Of a stretch of DNA of 33,775 bases, positions 1 to 6,931 are shown in pieces (position 1 is the stretch's first letter; every line of letters starts with the position of its first letter). The stretch spans positions 1 to 33,775 of the forward strand of contig JAFTKL010000061.1 in the NCBI GenBank assembly GCA_017453285.1. Direction: 5' to 3'. Source of the DNA: Clostridia bacterium (GTDB lineage Bacteria; Bacillota; Clostridia; Oscillospirales; CAG-272). The position numbers were made by a program, and so were the translations under genes. The notes beneath the pieces were generated by a model. That model ran no database searches and was not told the DNA's origin. It saw only the letters and a program-made list of their open reading frames with translations.

Positions 1-138
1 AAGACCGCGACCGCGAACTTTATCTCGGGTATGATGAAGTCCGTACCTCCGCTTGACGAGGTGTTCAATATGGCAGGTATGCAGCTTCCCACTCTTCTTG
101 GAAAGAAGATAGAGGGCGATACCCCTTCTGCTGAATAA
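1..138 (+). CDS. C-terminal fragment, flotillin/SPFH-like protein
   Basis: Only the last 45 codons and the TAA stop are inside the window. The fragment contains a GMMKSVPPLDEVFNMAGMQL stretch followed by PTLLGKK, then a short acidic tail. The pattern 'proline-rich turn, then MAG-x-x-LP-x-LLG' resembles the C-terminus of flotillin-family (SPFH) proteins of Clostridia, which are membrane scaffold proteins. That match is from memory of the family and the conserved SPFH domain itself is out of view, so the identification is tentative. A strong hairpin terminator follows 9 bases after the stop. Confidence 0.45.
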   Translation, partial: KTATANFISGMMKSVPPLDEVFNMAGMQLPTLLGKKIEGDTPSAE

Positions 139-146
139 TTGCATAA

Positions 147-183
147 AAAAAGCAAGCCGGCTCATTGAGTCGGCTTGCTTTTT
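147..183. terminator. Bidirectional intrinsic terminator
   Basis: A perfect 13-bp arm (147-159, AAAAAGCAAGCCG) pairs with 171-183, and the inner bases 160-163/167-170 extend the stem to a 3-nt loop. The A-run on one side and T-run on the other make it work in both directions, ending the plus-strand gene upstream and the minus-strand DUF1893 gene, whose stop codon lies inside the 3' arm. Confidence 0.9.
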
Positions 184-595
184 ATGATCTTAATCTTTGA
201 AGTGCTGTCTTTATATCCTCAAGTGCCTCTTGCGGTGATGAAGAATTCCTTACCGCTTGCTCGATAGGGCAAGCTCCGTCGCCTGCGCGATTGATTATAT
301 ACGGTACGAGCTTGCCGTAGGAATAGATTATCCCGTAACTGTCAAGCACCTGCTTTGCACTCTCGCTGAGGGTAGATGCAAATAGCGAGTCGGGTGATAG
401 AATGACATAGAGATACGCCGCGCCTGCTCCAACCACTTTGTCGGCACCTGAGAAGCCCTTGAGACACTTATTCTGCTCGATAAGCTCAAGAAGAGGAGCA
501 ACTCCGCGCTTGGTGGAGGACAGCATCTCGCTATCCGAGAGAAAAACGCAGGTGTAACTGCATTCTTCAAGAAGCTTTTTTGCCCGCTCGATCAC
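182..595 (-). CDS. DUF1893 domain protein
   Basis: 137 aa, beginning with GTG at 595-593, which overlaps the TGA of the upstream aldo/keto reductase gene (GTGA, 4 bp), so translation is probably coupled. The sequence follows the DUF1893 family along its length: RAKKLLEE near the N-terminus, KRGVAPLLELIE, then ADKVVGAGAAYLYV, and the C-terminal LVPYIINRAGDGACPIEQAV. From general knowledge, family members have a deaminase-like fold (a Thermotoga member has a known structure) but no proven activity. The conserved Cys in GACPIE is present. It is the last gene of a three-gene operon with a reductase and a transporter. Function unknown. Confidence 0.85.
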   Translation of the reverse strand: MIERAKKLLEECSYTCVFLSDSEMLSSTKRGVAPLLELIEQNKCLKGFSGADKVVGAGAAYLYVILSPDSLFASTLSESAKQVLDSYGIIYSYGKLVPYIINRAGDGACPIEQAVRNSSSPQEALEDIKTALQRLRS

Positions 596-1701
596 CAGGA
601 ATACCTCTCGGCTATCTGCTCAAGAAGCTCGCGGATGGGGAGCGACTGCGGGCAGATCTCCTCGCAGGCTCCGCACTTGATGCAAGCGTCGGGAGTTGCG
701 CTGTCGGCAGGCTGATTTTCCTTTGCCTCGCGGCGAGTGATCTTTGCGGCGAGATAGTTGTTGTAGTTTGCAAATACGTAAGGAATCTTTATTCCTGCGG
801 GGCATCCGTCAACACAGTATTCGCACTTGGTACACTGTATCTGTCTGACTCTGCGTATCGTCTCGCGCAAGTCCTCGGTGGCATTCATTTCGGTCTCGCT
901 GAGCGGAACGAAGTCGCGCATCGTGGAGATGTTGTCGTTCATCATATCCATATTGCCCATTCCCGAAAGCACCATAACTACCTCGGGGAAGCTTGCGGCA
1001 TAGCGGATAGCGAAGGATGCCTGACTTCCGTCGGTCAGCTCCGAGAGCTTCTTTGCCGCCTCGTCGGGCAGATTTACAAGCACGCCGCCCTTGACGGGCT
1101 CCATTATAAGCACCTTTTTGCCGTGCTTGACGGCAACGTCGTAGCACTTTTTGCTCTGCACTCCGGGATCGTCGTAGTCAAGGTAGTTGAACTGAAGCTG
1201 TACCGCCTCAATGATATCACCCTGCTCGGAGAGTATCATATCAAGCACGTCGGCTGTATCGTGGAAGGACATCGCGATGTGTTTTATCCTACCCTCATCC
1301 TTGAGCTGTTTTACGGTCTCGAAGGTCTTGCAAGCCTTGTGCTTTTTGTAGTTGGTCGCGTTGAGCGTATGGAAGAGATAAAAGTCGAAGTACTCAACTC
1401 CGCAACGATCAAGCTGATCCATAAAGAAGGGGCGCACGTCAGCTTCGGTCTCAAAATAGGGGTGAGTGAGCTTGTTTGCAAGCAGGAATTTTTCTCTCGG
1501 ATATCTTGCTGCAAGGCAGTCGCGGATAGCGAGCTCGCTCTTGCCGCCGATATATCCGTGCGCGGTGTCAAAATAGTTGAAGCCTGCGTCGATAAACGCA
1601 TCTATCATTCTGTTGAATTCCTCGTAGTCTACCGCGTCGCCCTTCATGGGGAGCCGCATACATCCAAAGCCGAAGTTTTTCTTGATCTCGGGAAAGCTCA
1701 T
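592..1701 (-). CDS. Aldo/keto reductase with C-terminal 2x[4Fe-4S] domain
   Basis: 369 aa. The N-terminal two thirds is an aldo/keto reductase TIM barrel with the catalytic tetrad visible: D45 and Y50 (in FDTAHGY), K77 (LLANK) and H111 (YLFHT). The C-terminal part carries two ferredoxin motifs, C-x2-C-x2-C-x3-CP starting near residue 290 (CTKCEYCVDGCP) and again near 340 (CIKCGACEEICP). This is a recognised subfamily of clostridial oxidoreductases that presumably pass electrons between Fe-S clusters and a carbonyl substrate; the substrate is unknown. The ATG overlaps the TGA of the upstream MFS gene (ATGA), with GGAG about 8 bases ahead. It sits mid-operon between a transporter and a DUF1893 protein. 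Confidence 0.92.
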   Translation of the reverse strand: MSFPEIKKNFGFGCMRLPMKGDAVDYEEFNRMIDAFIDAGFNYFDTAHGYIGGKSELAIRDCLAARYPREKFLLANKLTHPYFETEADVRPFFMDQLDRCGVEYFDFYLFHTLNATNYKKHKACKTFETVKQLKDEGRIKHIAMSFHDTADVLDMILSEQGDIIEAVQLQFNYLDYDDPGVQSKKCYDVAVKHGKKVLIMEPVKGGVLVNLPDEAAKKLSELTDGSQASFAIRYAASFPEVVMVLSGMGNMDMMNDNISTMRDFVPLSETEMNATEDLRETIRRVRQIQCTKCEYCVDGCPAGIKIPYVFANYNNYLAAKITRREAKENQPADSATPDACIKCGACEEICPQSLPIRELLEQIAERYSW

Positions 1702-2942
1702 TGTGTTTTCTCCTTTAATTTATCTTTTTTTCTGAAATAAGCATATACGGGGATCGCAAATATGGGGAAGAGAGAGCCTATGAGAAGCCCGATCTTCATA
1801 CCGATCTGCTCGCCGCTAAGACCGAGTCTTGCTGCAAGCTCAAGTATCTGAACGTTCTCGATCGCAAAGTCCGTGATAATTCCGACGAGCTGAGGACCGA
1901 AGGAAGCGCCGAGGTCACCGCCTGATGCCATAAGCGCGTATATAAGCACTCCGCCAGTGGGGAAACGGTCTGCGGCTATGATAAGGCTACCGGGCCAGAG
2001 CATTGAGACGCAGAAGCCGGTGAACGCGCAACCGATAAGTCCGATGATAGCAAACGGCGAGAGTGCCGCCAGGAGATAGCACACCGATGCGCCTATCGCG
2101 CCAAGCAGAAGCGCGCGCGACGCGTGCTTGCCGATCTTAGAATAAAGGCTACGTCCAACTCCGAGCGCCGCACCGAACATAGCAACGCCGCAGATGTCTC
2201 CAAGTGCCTTGTTGATGCCGAAAGATGCCTCGAGATATCCCGACGCCCACTGCGCCATAGTACATTCAGCCGCTCCGCCGAGGAAGATGGCGAGCATACA
2301 AAGCCAAACGGTTTTGTTTTTCAAAAAGTTGACCGCGCCAGAGGTTTTCTCGGGTGTCTGCATTTCGGGGATCTTCGTGCCTGCGAAAAGAATTGCCGAG
2401 GTCAGCGGTATAAGTGCTGTGATCAGCGTGAGATACTGCCAGCTTTCCGACTTGAAGATAAGCAGGAACACGGTTGCGAATATTGCCACGATGACCACGC
2501 CCCAGGCGTAGATCGAATGGAGCTTGCTCATCTCTCTGTCGGGGTCGTCGGCAGGTATTGCCGCGATGACGGGGCTGATAAGCACCTCTGCGAGTCCCGA
2601 TGCCGCCGAGAATATCACCGTACCTATCACGAGTCCGAGATAAACGCTTGCAGGGAAGAGCACCGGTGCGAGCGCGTAGAGCACAAGACCTACGACCGCA
2701 AGCACGGGCATAATTTTTACCGTCAGCGGAATATTGAACTTGTGAGAGAAAAACGAGAATATGAGGTCGATTATAAGCTGAGTAAAGAAGTTTATCAGCA
2801 CTAACATTCCGAGAAGGGAGAAAGAGATGCCGTAAAGATTACGAAACGTCAAAAAGAGAATGGGCGGGAGATTTCCTACCACTGACATAGATATGTTCGA
2901 AGAGTAGCACGCCGCGCGCAGACGTGCGTATTGGTTTTTCAT
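1698..2942 (-). CDS. MFS transporter
   Basis: 414 aa, about 12 predicted membrane segments, with the soluble sugar/drug-porter style layout of the major facilitator superfamily: an NLPPILFLTF first helix, PADDPDREMSKLHSIYAWG in the region of helices 4-5, and a second half starting near KNKTVWLCMLAIFLGG. I chose the ATG at 2942-2940 because AGCGAGG precedes it. An in-frame GTG at 2999 lies inside the -10 element of the promoter and cannot be the start. It is the first gene of the operon, so the reductase and DUF1893 protein may act on what it moves. The substrate cannot be read from the sequence. Confidence 0.88.
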   Translation of the reverse strand: MKNQYARLRAACYSSNISMSVVGNLPPILFLTFRNLYGISFSLLGMLVLINFFTQLIIDLIFSFFSHKFNIPLTVKIMPVLAVVGLVLYALAPVLFPASVYLGLVIGTVIFSAASGLAEVLISPVIAAIPADDPDREMSKLHSIYAWGVVIVAIFATVFLLIFKSESWQYLTLITALIPLTSAILFAGTKIPEMQTPEKTSGAVNFLKNKTVWLCMLAIFLGGAAECTMAQWASGYLEASFGINKALGDICGVAMFGAALGVGRSLYSKIGKHASRALLLGAIGASVCYLLAALSPFAIIGLIGCAFTGFCVSMLWPGSLIIAADRFPTGGVLIYALMASGGDLGASFGPQLVGIITDFAIENVQILELAARLGLSGEQIGMKIGLLIGSLFPIFAIPVYAYFRKKDKLKEKTQ

Positions 2943-2989
2943 TGTGGGGCCTCGCTGTAGTCTGTATTTCGGCAATCGCCGACTTAAAT

Positions 2990-3018
2990 AGTATAGCACA
3001 AAGAGAGGTCAAAGTCAA
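2990..3018 (-). promoter_or_regulatory. Sigma-A promoter of the MFS/AKR/DUF1893 operon
   Basis: On the minus strand TTGACT (3018-3013), a 17-bp spacer, then TATACT (2995-2990), with an extended TGC just upstream of the -10. The start codon lies 48 bases downstream of the -10. Confidence 0.85.
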
Positions 3019-3090
3019 TAATAGCGCGCAAAAATAAAAAAGTGTGCAGAACTAAAAAAGCAGGGGCTTTCAGCACAACACCATAAATTC

Positions 3091-3119
3091 ATTATATCAC
3101 AGATTTTTGTCGCTGTCAA
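3091..3119 (-). promoter_or_regulatory. Second, consensus minus-strand promoter
   Basis: TTGACA (3119-3114), 17-bp spacer, TATAAT (3096-3091) with extended TGA: a perfect consensus. It is about 100 bp upstream of the MFS operon promoter and may be its distal promoter. A very small hairpin with a T-run (AAAGC-CCCT-GCTTTTTT on the minus strand, around 3055-3070) follows, so the transcript might instead end early. No gene starts directly after it. Confidence 0.75.
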
Positions 3120-3194
3120 GCAAAAAATGAGCAAAGCGCACAATTTCTACGAAATAAATAAAAATTAGTTGTGAAGTTTTTACAAATTGCCATA

Positions 3195-3223
3195 TTGCAA
3201 AATGCAAAAAGATGTGGTATACT
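3195..3223 (+). promoter_or_regulatory. Promoter of the orphan RNA
   Basis: TTGCAA (3195-3200), 17-bp spacer, TATACT (3218-3223) with extended TGG. It points into 3230-3692, a stretch without any sizeable reading frame that ends in a strong terminator. Confidence 0.75.
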
Positions 3224-3613
3224 ATAGGTGAAGAAAGGAAGGTACAAGCCCATGAAAAACTGATCTTCAGACCATAGGTTAATGACAGTGCAAAACGGTT
3301 CGGTGTGAGTTTAGAAAATTTGGGGAAAAATGAACACGGCGGTGCTACGCATTACATAAATAGGAGTAGAAATTTTAGAAGCTAACAGGATAAAAAGAGA
3401 ACTCTGTTAGGAGTAAAAGAAGAGTTCAGTGGAGTTAAGTGAGTTAAAATTTTGAGCCGTTTGTGTGAGAGTCAAAACCGAAGGTCAAGAAAACTTCGCC
3501 TTTTGCAGTGAGTACAAAAAAACAAAGGTTGCTCTACTTTGAGAGCTGTGTGTTTGTGTTTGGGGATTGTAGTGAAGGCAGAAGGTAGACTAAGAAAAGG
3601 AGGATAACAAAAG

Positions 3614-3643
3614 ATGTTAGATATCAAGAACGAAGAGAGATGA
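3614..3643 (+). other. Nine-codon ORF with ideal Shine-Dalgarno
   Basis: AAAAGGAGG (3595-3603) sits 10 bases ahead of an ATG that encodes MLDIKNEER and stops at TGA 3641-3643, inside the 5' arm of the terminator. A ribosome on this ORF would cover the terminator stem, the classical arrangement of an attenuation leader. It may equally be chance in a purine-rich RNA. Confidence 0.3.
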
Positions 3644-3692
3644 CCCTTGGGTGCGGATTTACAACCTGCATTCAAGGGTCATCTCTCTTTTT
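3633..3692 (+). terminator. Strong intrinsic terminator of the orphan RNA
   Basis: Arms 3634-3649 and 3673-3688 are perfectly complementary over 16 bp (AGAGAGATGACCCTTG), plus an inner imperfect TGCGG/CCTGCA stem, followed by T5. The T-run is on the plus side only, which fixes the direction. Confidence 0.93.
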
Positions 3693-3713
3693 ATACTATT
3701 TTATATCCTACCC

Positions 3714-3742
3714 TTGACAAAAGGGGGAGTATGTGATATACT
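3714..3742 (+). promoter_or_regulatory. Promoter of the cobalamin operon
   Basis: TTGACA (3714-3719), 17-bp spacer, TATACT (3737-3742) with extended TGA. The predicted start site near 3749 places the whole cobalamin aptamer in the leader. Confidence 0.9.
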
Positions 3743-3749
3743 TTTGGTA

Positions 3750-3890
3750 AGTAAATATTTCGCAGCTCGGTTCTGCTTGCATATATTGGCAGATGAGAGG
3801 GAAGTTCGGTGAAAATCCGTCGCAACCGTCATTACCGTAATTAGAACCAAGGCTCTATAAGTCGGAATACTCACCGGGCGCGAGTGGTTT
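3750..3890 (+). promoter_or_regulatory. Cobalamin riboswitch (aptamer)
   Basis: The conserved aptamer core is readable: GAGAGGGAA (from 3795), GGTGAAAATCCG (3808-3819), CGCAACCGTCATTACCGTAA (3821-3840), and the 3' conserved box AGTCGGAATACTCACC (3860-3875), the counterpart of the family's AGTCaGgAtACctGCC. The order and spacing fit the B12 class. It binds an adenosyl- or related corrinoid and is expected to turn off the downstream uptake operon when corrinoid is plentiful. The exact ends are approximate. Confidence 0.92.
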
Positions 3891-3974
3891 AGTGCATTTT
3901 TGGACATGAAAAATGAAGCCGCATTCATATTCTCGCAGGGAATCTGTCTCTGGGGGTCTGTTGTTGCGTTCTTT

Positions 3975-4004
3975 GTCCTTATTGGCAAAGGACGTTATTT
4001 TTTT
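3975..4004 (+). terminator. Riboswitch expression-platform terminator
   Basis: GTCCTT (3975-3980) pairs with AAGGAC (3988-3993) around a 7-nt loop, followed by TTATTTTTTTT. The T-run leads straight into the GGAGGA ribosome site (4005-4010) of the first gene. The stem is short, so control could also be partly translational. Confidence 0.7.
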
Positions 4005-4013
4005 GGAGGACTT

Positions 4014-4304
4014 ATGTTAAATAGAGTCTATAGCAAAGAGGATGCGATATCCCTCTTGAAAAATAAAAGTGAAGAGCTTTCGCATGCGGGCGAGCAAAGA
4101 TTTCCGCGACGCTCGGATTTCTCTGACGAAGAGGTCAACGCAATAAAGTCTTATCTCGGACCTTGGCCGCGTGCACTTGAGGCGGCGGGGCTGAAAGAAA
4201 AGCGCGAGGACGGGAAAGCCGAGAGAGTGCTTGAAAAAAGAATTCGCGCGAAGCGTGCGAGAACGAACGAAAAGATAGCACGCAAGCAAATTGAAAACCG
4301 ATAA
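4014..4304 (+). CDS. Small HNH-repeat-like protein, first gene of the B12 operon
   Basis: 96 aa, starting at the ATG four bases after GGAGGA. An in-frame extension back to 3900 would run through the riboswitch terminator and is not used. Residues about 30-60 read RFPRRSDFSDEEV, then a Leu-Gly-Pro-Trp-Pro-x-ALEAAGL block; this 'P-R-R-x-D-F ... LG-x-W-x-xALEAAGL' pattern resembles the short repeat found beside HNH homing endonucleases (DNA-binding-type helices). The C-terminal third is strongly basic (KRIRAKRARTNEKIARK). No nuclease catalytic motif is present, so it is not an active HNH enzyme. As leading gene of a cobalamin-repressed operon it could be a small nucleic-acid-binding regulator, but that is inference. 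Function unknown. Confidence 0.75.
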   Translation: MLNRVYSKEDAISLLKNKSEELSHAGEQRFPRRSDFSDEEVNAIKSYLGPWPRALEAAGLKEKREDGKAERVLEKRIRAKRARTNEKIARKQIENR

Positions 4305-4307
4305 GTC

Positions 4308-4321
4308 ACCGCACGTGCGGT
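4308..4321. repeat. 14-bp perfect palindrome between genes
   Basis: ACCGCACGTGCGGT lies 4 bases after the small gene's stop and is followed by CTTATATATATATAA. It can form a compact hairpin and may act as a processing or weak termination site between the first gene and the surface-protein genes. No T-run is present. Confidence 0.6.
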
Positions 4322-4354
4322 CTTATATATATATAACGAAAAGAGGAAACGAAA

Positions 4355-5311
4355 ATGAAAAGAATTTTAGCAATTATCGTAGCAAGCCTGATCTGTCTTA
4401 GCGCGCTCTTCAGTCTTTCTGTGTTCGCAGAGGAAGAGGCAAAGATCAACGTAAAGGTCAGCGTTACGACAAAGAACTCGATCAAGGCAGGACTCGTAAG
4501 CGTAGCTGTTGGTGACGAGGACGGCGACGGCGCTATCACTATAAGCGATGCACTTTACGTTACCCACAAGTTCCACTGCGTAGACGGTGTTTCGGGCTAC
4601 GCGGCAGAGGAAAGTGAATGGGGACTCAGCCTCGTTAAGCTTTGGGGCGACGATAGCGGTAATTTCGGATATTATCTCAACCACAAGCCCGCGATGAGCC
4701 TTGCTGACCCCATCAAAGAGGGCGACGTTGTAAGCGCGTGCATCTACACTGGTACGTACCCGGGCCTCGAGAGTTATACTTATTTTGACCAGGACACCGT
4801 CACGGTAAGCGAGGGCGGAAGCGTTACTCTCACGCTTATGAAGATAAGCTACGACGAGAACTTCAATGCAGTCTCCACCCCCGTACCTAACGCCAAGCTC
4901 ACGGTTGGCGAAGCCGCTTGGAATGACTATAAGACTGACGAGAACGGAAAAGTTACTTTCTCTCCCGAGTGGACCGCAGAAATGGCAGTAAGCGCAAAGA
5001 CAGATGACGAGAGCATCATTATGCCCGTGTGCAAAGTATGGGTGGATGACGTTCCCGAGAATAGCGATACAAGCATTCCCGATGGATTTATCACACCTGA
5101 TGCAACCAAGCCTGCCGCTACCGATAAGGATGGTAACACCGTTACCACCGATAAGGACGGCAACAAAGTCACCGATAAGGGTAACGCAGGCTCGAACGAA
5201 CAGAAGGGCGGTTGCGGTGGCTGCGGTAGCACCGTGGGCGGCATTTCTGCTATCGTAATTGCTATTATCGGCGCATCCGTATGCGCTATTAAGCGCAAAG
5301 AGCGCGACTAA
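4355..5311 (+). CDS. Surface-anchored protein of the B12 operon
   Basis: 318 aa. Residues 1-25 form a signal peptide ending FSLSVFA-EEE. Residues 54-65 (DEDGDGAITISD) are a textbook DxDxDGxIxxxD calcium loop of EF-hand/dockerin type. Residues about 65-135 contain GNFGYYLNHKP and KEGDVVSACIYT, reminiscent of the DUF4430 'W-x-Y-x-vNG ... GD-x-v-x-w-x-Y' end, so this may be a distant transcobalamin-like beta domain; that is tentative. Residues about 150-230 look like a carboxypeptidase-regulatory or Ig-like beta domain. A linker with two TDKDGN repeats leads to GGCGGCGS, a membrane helix and the basic tail KRKERD. The stop overlaps the next ATG by one base (TAATG), so the two surface proteins are made together. 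It is likely an extracellular cobalamin-capture partner. Confidence 0.8.
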   Translation: MKRILAIIVASLICLSALFSLSVFAEEEAKINVKVSVTTKNSIKAGLVSVAVGDEDGDGAITISDALYVTHKFHCVDGVSGYAAEESEWGLSLVKLWGDDSGNFGYYLNHKPAMSLADPIKEGDVVSACIYTGTYPGLESYTYFDQDTVTVSEGGSVTLTLMKISYDENFNAVSTPVPNAKLTVGEAAWNDYKTDENGKVTFSPEWTAEMAVSAKTDDESIIMPVCKVWVDDVPENSDTSIPDGFITPDATKPAATDKDGNTVTTDKDGNKVTDKGNAGSNEQKGGCGGCGSTVGGISAIVIAIIGASVCAIKRKERD

Positions 5312-6915
5312 TGAAAAAAACACACAAGCTTATCGTATGTTTGCTCCTGTTCGCTTTTCTGCTACCTATTCTGTCCGTGTCGGCAGAGAATAGTGATAAC
5401 ACGGCAGAGCGAGCGAGATCCGAGCTTGATCGTGTGCTTGACGCAGAGATCGCCAAGAGTGCGAGCGGAAAGGCTGAAGGGTGGATCGCAAACGAACTGT
5501 GCGAGAGCATCGGGCGCGGCGGTGAGTGGTATATCTTCACGCTCGCGCAGATAGGCGGATACGATCTTTCTGCTTGCGAGAGCGCGATGCTTGAGTATCT
5601 CGACAGCCACACGATTGGCGCGGCGACCTCAAAGCAGAAGTTCGCGCTCTGCCTTGCCGCGCTCGGAAGTACCGATGCTTATATTTATAGGACGCTCGAG
5701 GAAACGATAGGCAAGCTCGGTGTGATGAGCTACGCTTACGGTCTGCATCTGCTCAATAACAGCTACGAAAGCACGGCGATCACCACGGATGCGGCGATAG
5801 ACAAGCTTCTTGAGTTTCAGCTCTCGGACGGCGGCTGGTCGGTCAGCGGATCTGTCTCTGACGTCGACGTCAGCGCGATGGTGCTGCAGTCGCTTGCTCC
5901 GCACAAGGATAACGAAAAAGTCGCGCCTTCCATCGAGCGCGCGCTCGGATTTCTGTCCACGGCACAGCTTGAGGACGGCGACTACAAGAGCTACGGAGTT
6001 GCGAATCCGCAGAGCGTGGCGCAGGTGATAGTCGCACTTTCCTCGCTCTCGATAGATCTCGCGAATGACCAGCGTTTTATCAAGAACGGCAACAGCCTGC
6101 TCGACGGAATGCTCAAGTATGCGACGAAGGACGGATTTGCAAGCAAAGAGGGCGCCGAGACGAGCTACACGGCAACCGTGCAGAGCTGTTACGCGCTCGT
6201 CTCTTACCTTAGAATGCTCGACGGTCGTGCGTCGCTCTATATTCTTGATAACTGCGATCCCGAGCATCTTCGGACCGAGAGTGCGACCGAGACTGACACG
6301 GCGAGTGAAACTGATGCGGTAGACGAGGCAGAAAAGGAGAGCTTTCCTACCTATAAGCTCATCTGCCTGTGTGTCATAGCCATCGTTGCTCTCGTGATCT
6401 GCGTTTTGCTTTTGGCACTCGGCAAGAGAAATATAAAGAACTTCATCGCTCTGATCGTCGCGGCGGCAGTCTGCGCGGCGTTCATTCTGCTGACCGACTT
6501 CAAGCGACCCGAGGATTACTACGGCGAGCAGATCGTCAAGGATGATCCGATAGGAAGTGTTACGTTGACGATACGTTGCGATACGGTCGCGGACGAGCTC
6601 GAGAATGAGGAATACACGGACGGAGTGATACTCGACTCTGTCAGTATGACGCTCGGGCGCGGTGACAGCGTTTACAGCATTTTGCTTGACGCGTCAAAAC
6701 AATACAGACTTCAAATAGAAAACAACGGAACTGAGGATCGAGCGTACATCGCAGCGATCGAACATATTTACGAATTTGAATACGGAGATCTTTCGGGCTG
6801 GACCTACCGCGTGAACGGAGAGGACGCGTCGGTCGGTTGCTCGGAGTACGCGCTCTCGGACGGCGACGTAATCGAGTGGATATACACGCGCGAGCTCGGA
6901 AAAGATCTGCGATAA
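5311..6915 (+). CDS. Transcobalamin/intrinsic-factor-like membrane protein (alpha/alpha toroid + DUF4430)
   Basis: 534 aa. Residues 1-25 are a signal peptide. Residues about 30-310 form an alpha/alpha toroid of the prenyltransferase/squalene-oxidase-repeat type, with QLSDGGWS (170-177), QLEDGDYKSYG (219-229) and ATKDGFAS (271-278). Two membrane helices (about 349-370 and 377-395) with KRNIK between them make a hairpin. Residues about 415-530 match DUF4430, the transcobalamin-like C-terminal domain: GDSVYSILLDA (451-461), SGWTYRVNGE (495-504) and ALSDGDVIEWIYT (514-526). This topology puts both domains outside the cell. Toroid plus DUF4430 is the fold pair that clamps B12 in human intrinsic factor and transcobalamin. 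Together with the cobalamin riboswitch and downstream ECF genes, a B12-binding role is a strong inference; ligand binding itself is unproven. Confidence 0.85.
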   Translation: MKKTHKLIVCLLLFAFLLPILSVSAENSDNTAERARSELDRVLDAEIAKSASGKAEGWIANELCESIGRGGEWYIFTLAQIGGYDLSACESAMLEYLDSHTIGAATSKQKFALCLAALGSTDAYIYRTLEETIGKLGVMSYAYGLHLLNNSYESTAITTDAAIDKLLEFQLSDGGWSVSGSVSDVDVSAMVLQSLAPHKDNEKVAPSIERALGFLSTAQLEDGDYKSYGVANPQSVAQVIVALSSLSIDLANDQRFIKNGNSLLDGMLKYATKDGFASKEGAETSYTATVQSCYALVSYLRMLDGRASLYILDNCDPEHLRTESATETDTASETDAVDEAEKESFPTYKLICLCVIAIVALVICVLLLALGKRNIKNFIALIVAAAVCAAFILLTDFKRPEDYYGEQIVKDDPIGSVTLTIRCDTVADELENEEYTDGVILDSVSMTLGRGDSVYSILLDASKQYRLQIENNGTEDRAYIAAIEHIYEFEYGDLSGWTYRVNGEDASVGCSEYALSDGDVIEWIYTRELGKDLR

Positions 6916-6931
6916 GGCGAGAGGGAAGGAA

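Larger units (their letters stand above)
3230..3692 (+). ncRNA. Putative structured non-coding RNA (~460 nt)
   Basis: This stretch lies between a promoter (3195-3223) and a strong terminator (3633-3692), and no frame stays open for more than a few dozen codons in the sense direction. Several complementary arms suggest a multibranched fold: 3293-3301 (AAACGGTTC) with 3454-3462 (GAGCCGTTT) closes a large domain; inside it 3371-3378 (AAATTTTA) pairs with 3445-3452; a nested GCTAACAG/CTGTTAG stem lies near 3380-3410; and CGAAG/CTTCG forms a hairpin near 3479-3498. I do not recognise a known family: tmRNA, RNase P, SRP and 6S hallmarks are absent. Large orphan RNAs such as ROOL or OLE were considered, but I cannot match them by eye. 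Three tiny ORFs with plausible ribosome sites (3252, 3330, 3614) leave open a leader-peptide role. Confidence 0.6.

Noticed and set aside
580..1740. Long plus-strand open frame of 386 codons
   Set aside because: It is the mirror of the aldo/keto reductase gene, whose catalytic and Fe-S motifs are unambiguous on the minus strand; the plus-strand product shows no domain and has no ribosome site.
3472..3675. 67-codon minus-strand frame inside the orphan RNA
   Set aside because: Its start lies inside the terminator stem, there is no promoter or ribosome site, and the promoter and terminator clearly orient the region to the plus strand.
3230..3692. tmRNA, RNase P or 6S RNA
   Set aside because: No tRNA-like ends or tag ORF context, no conserved RNase P core motif, and the wrong length and shape for 6S.
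4367..5323. 318-codon minus-strand frame antisense to the surface-protein gene
   Set aside because: The plus-strand protein has a signal peptide, calcium loop and membrane anchor and fits the operon; the antisense product has no recognisable feature.
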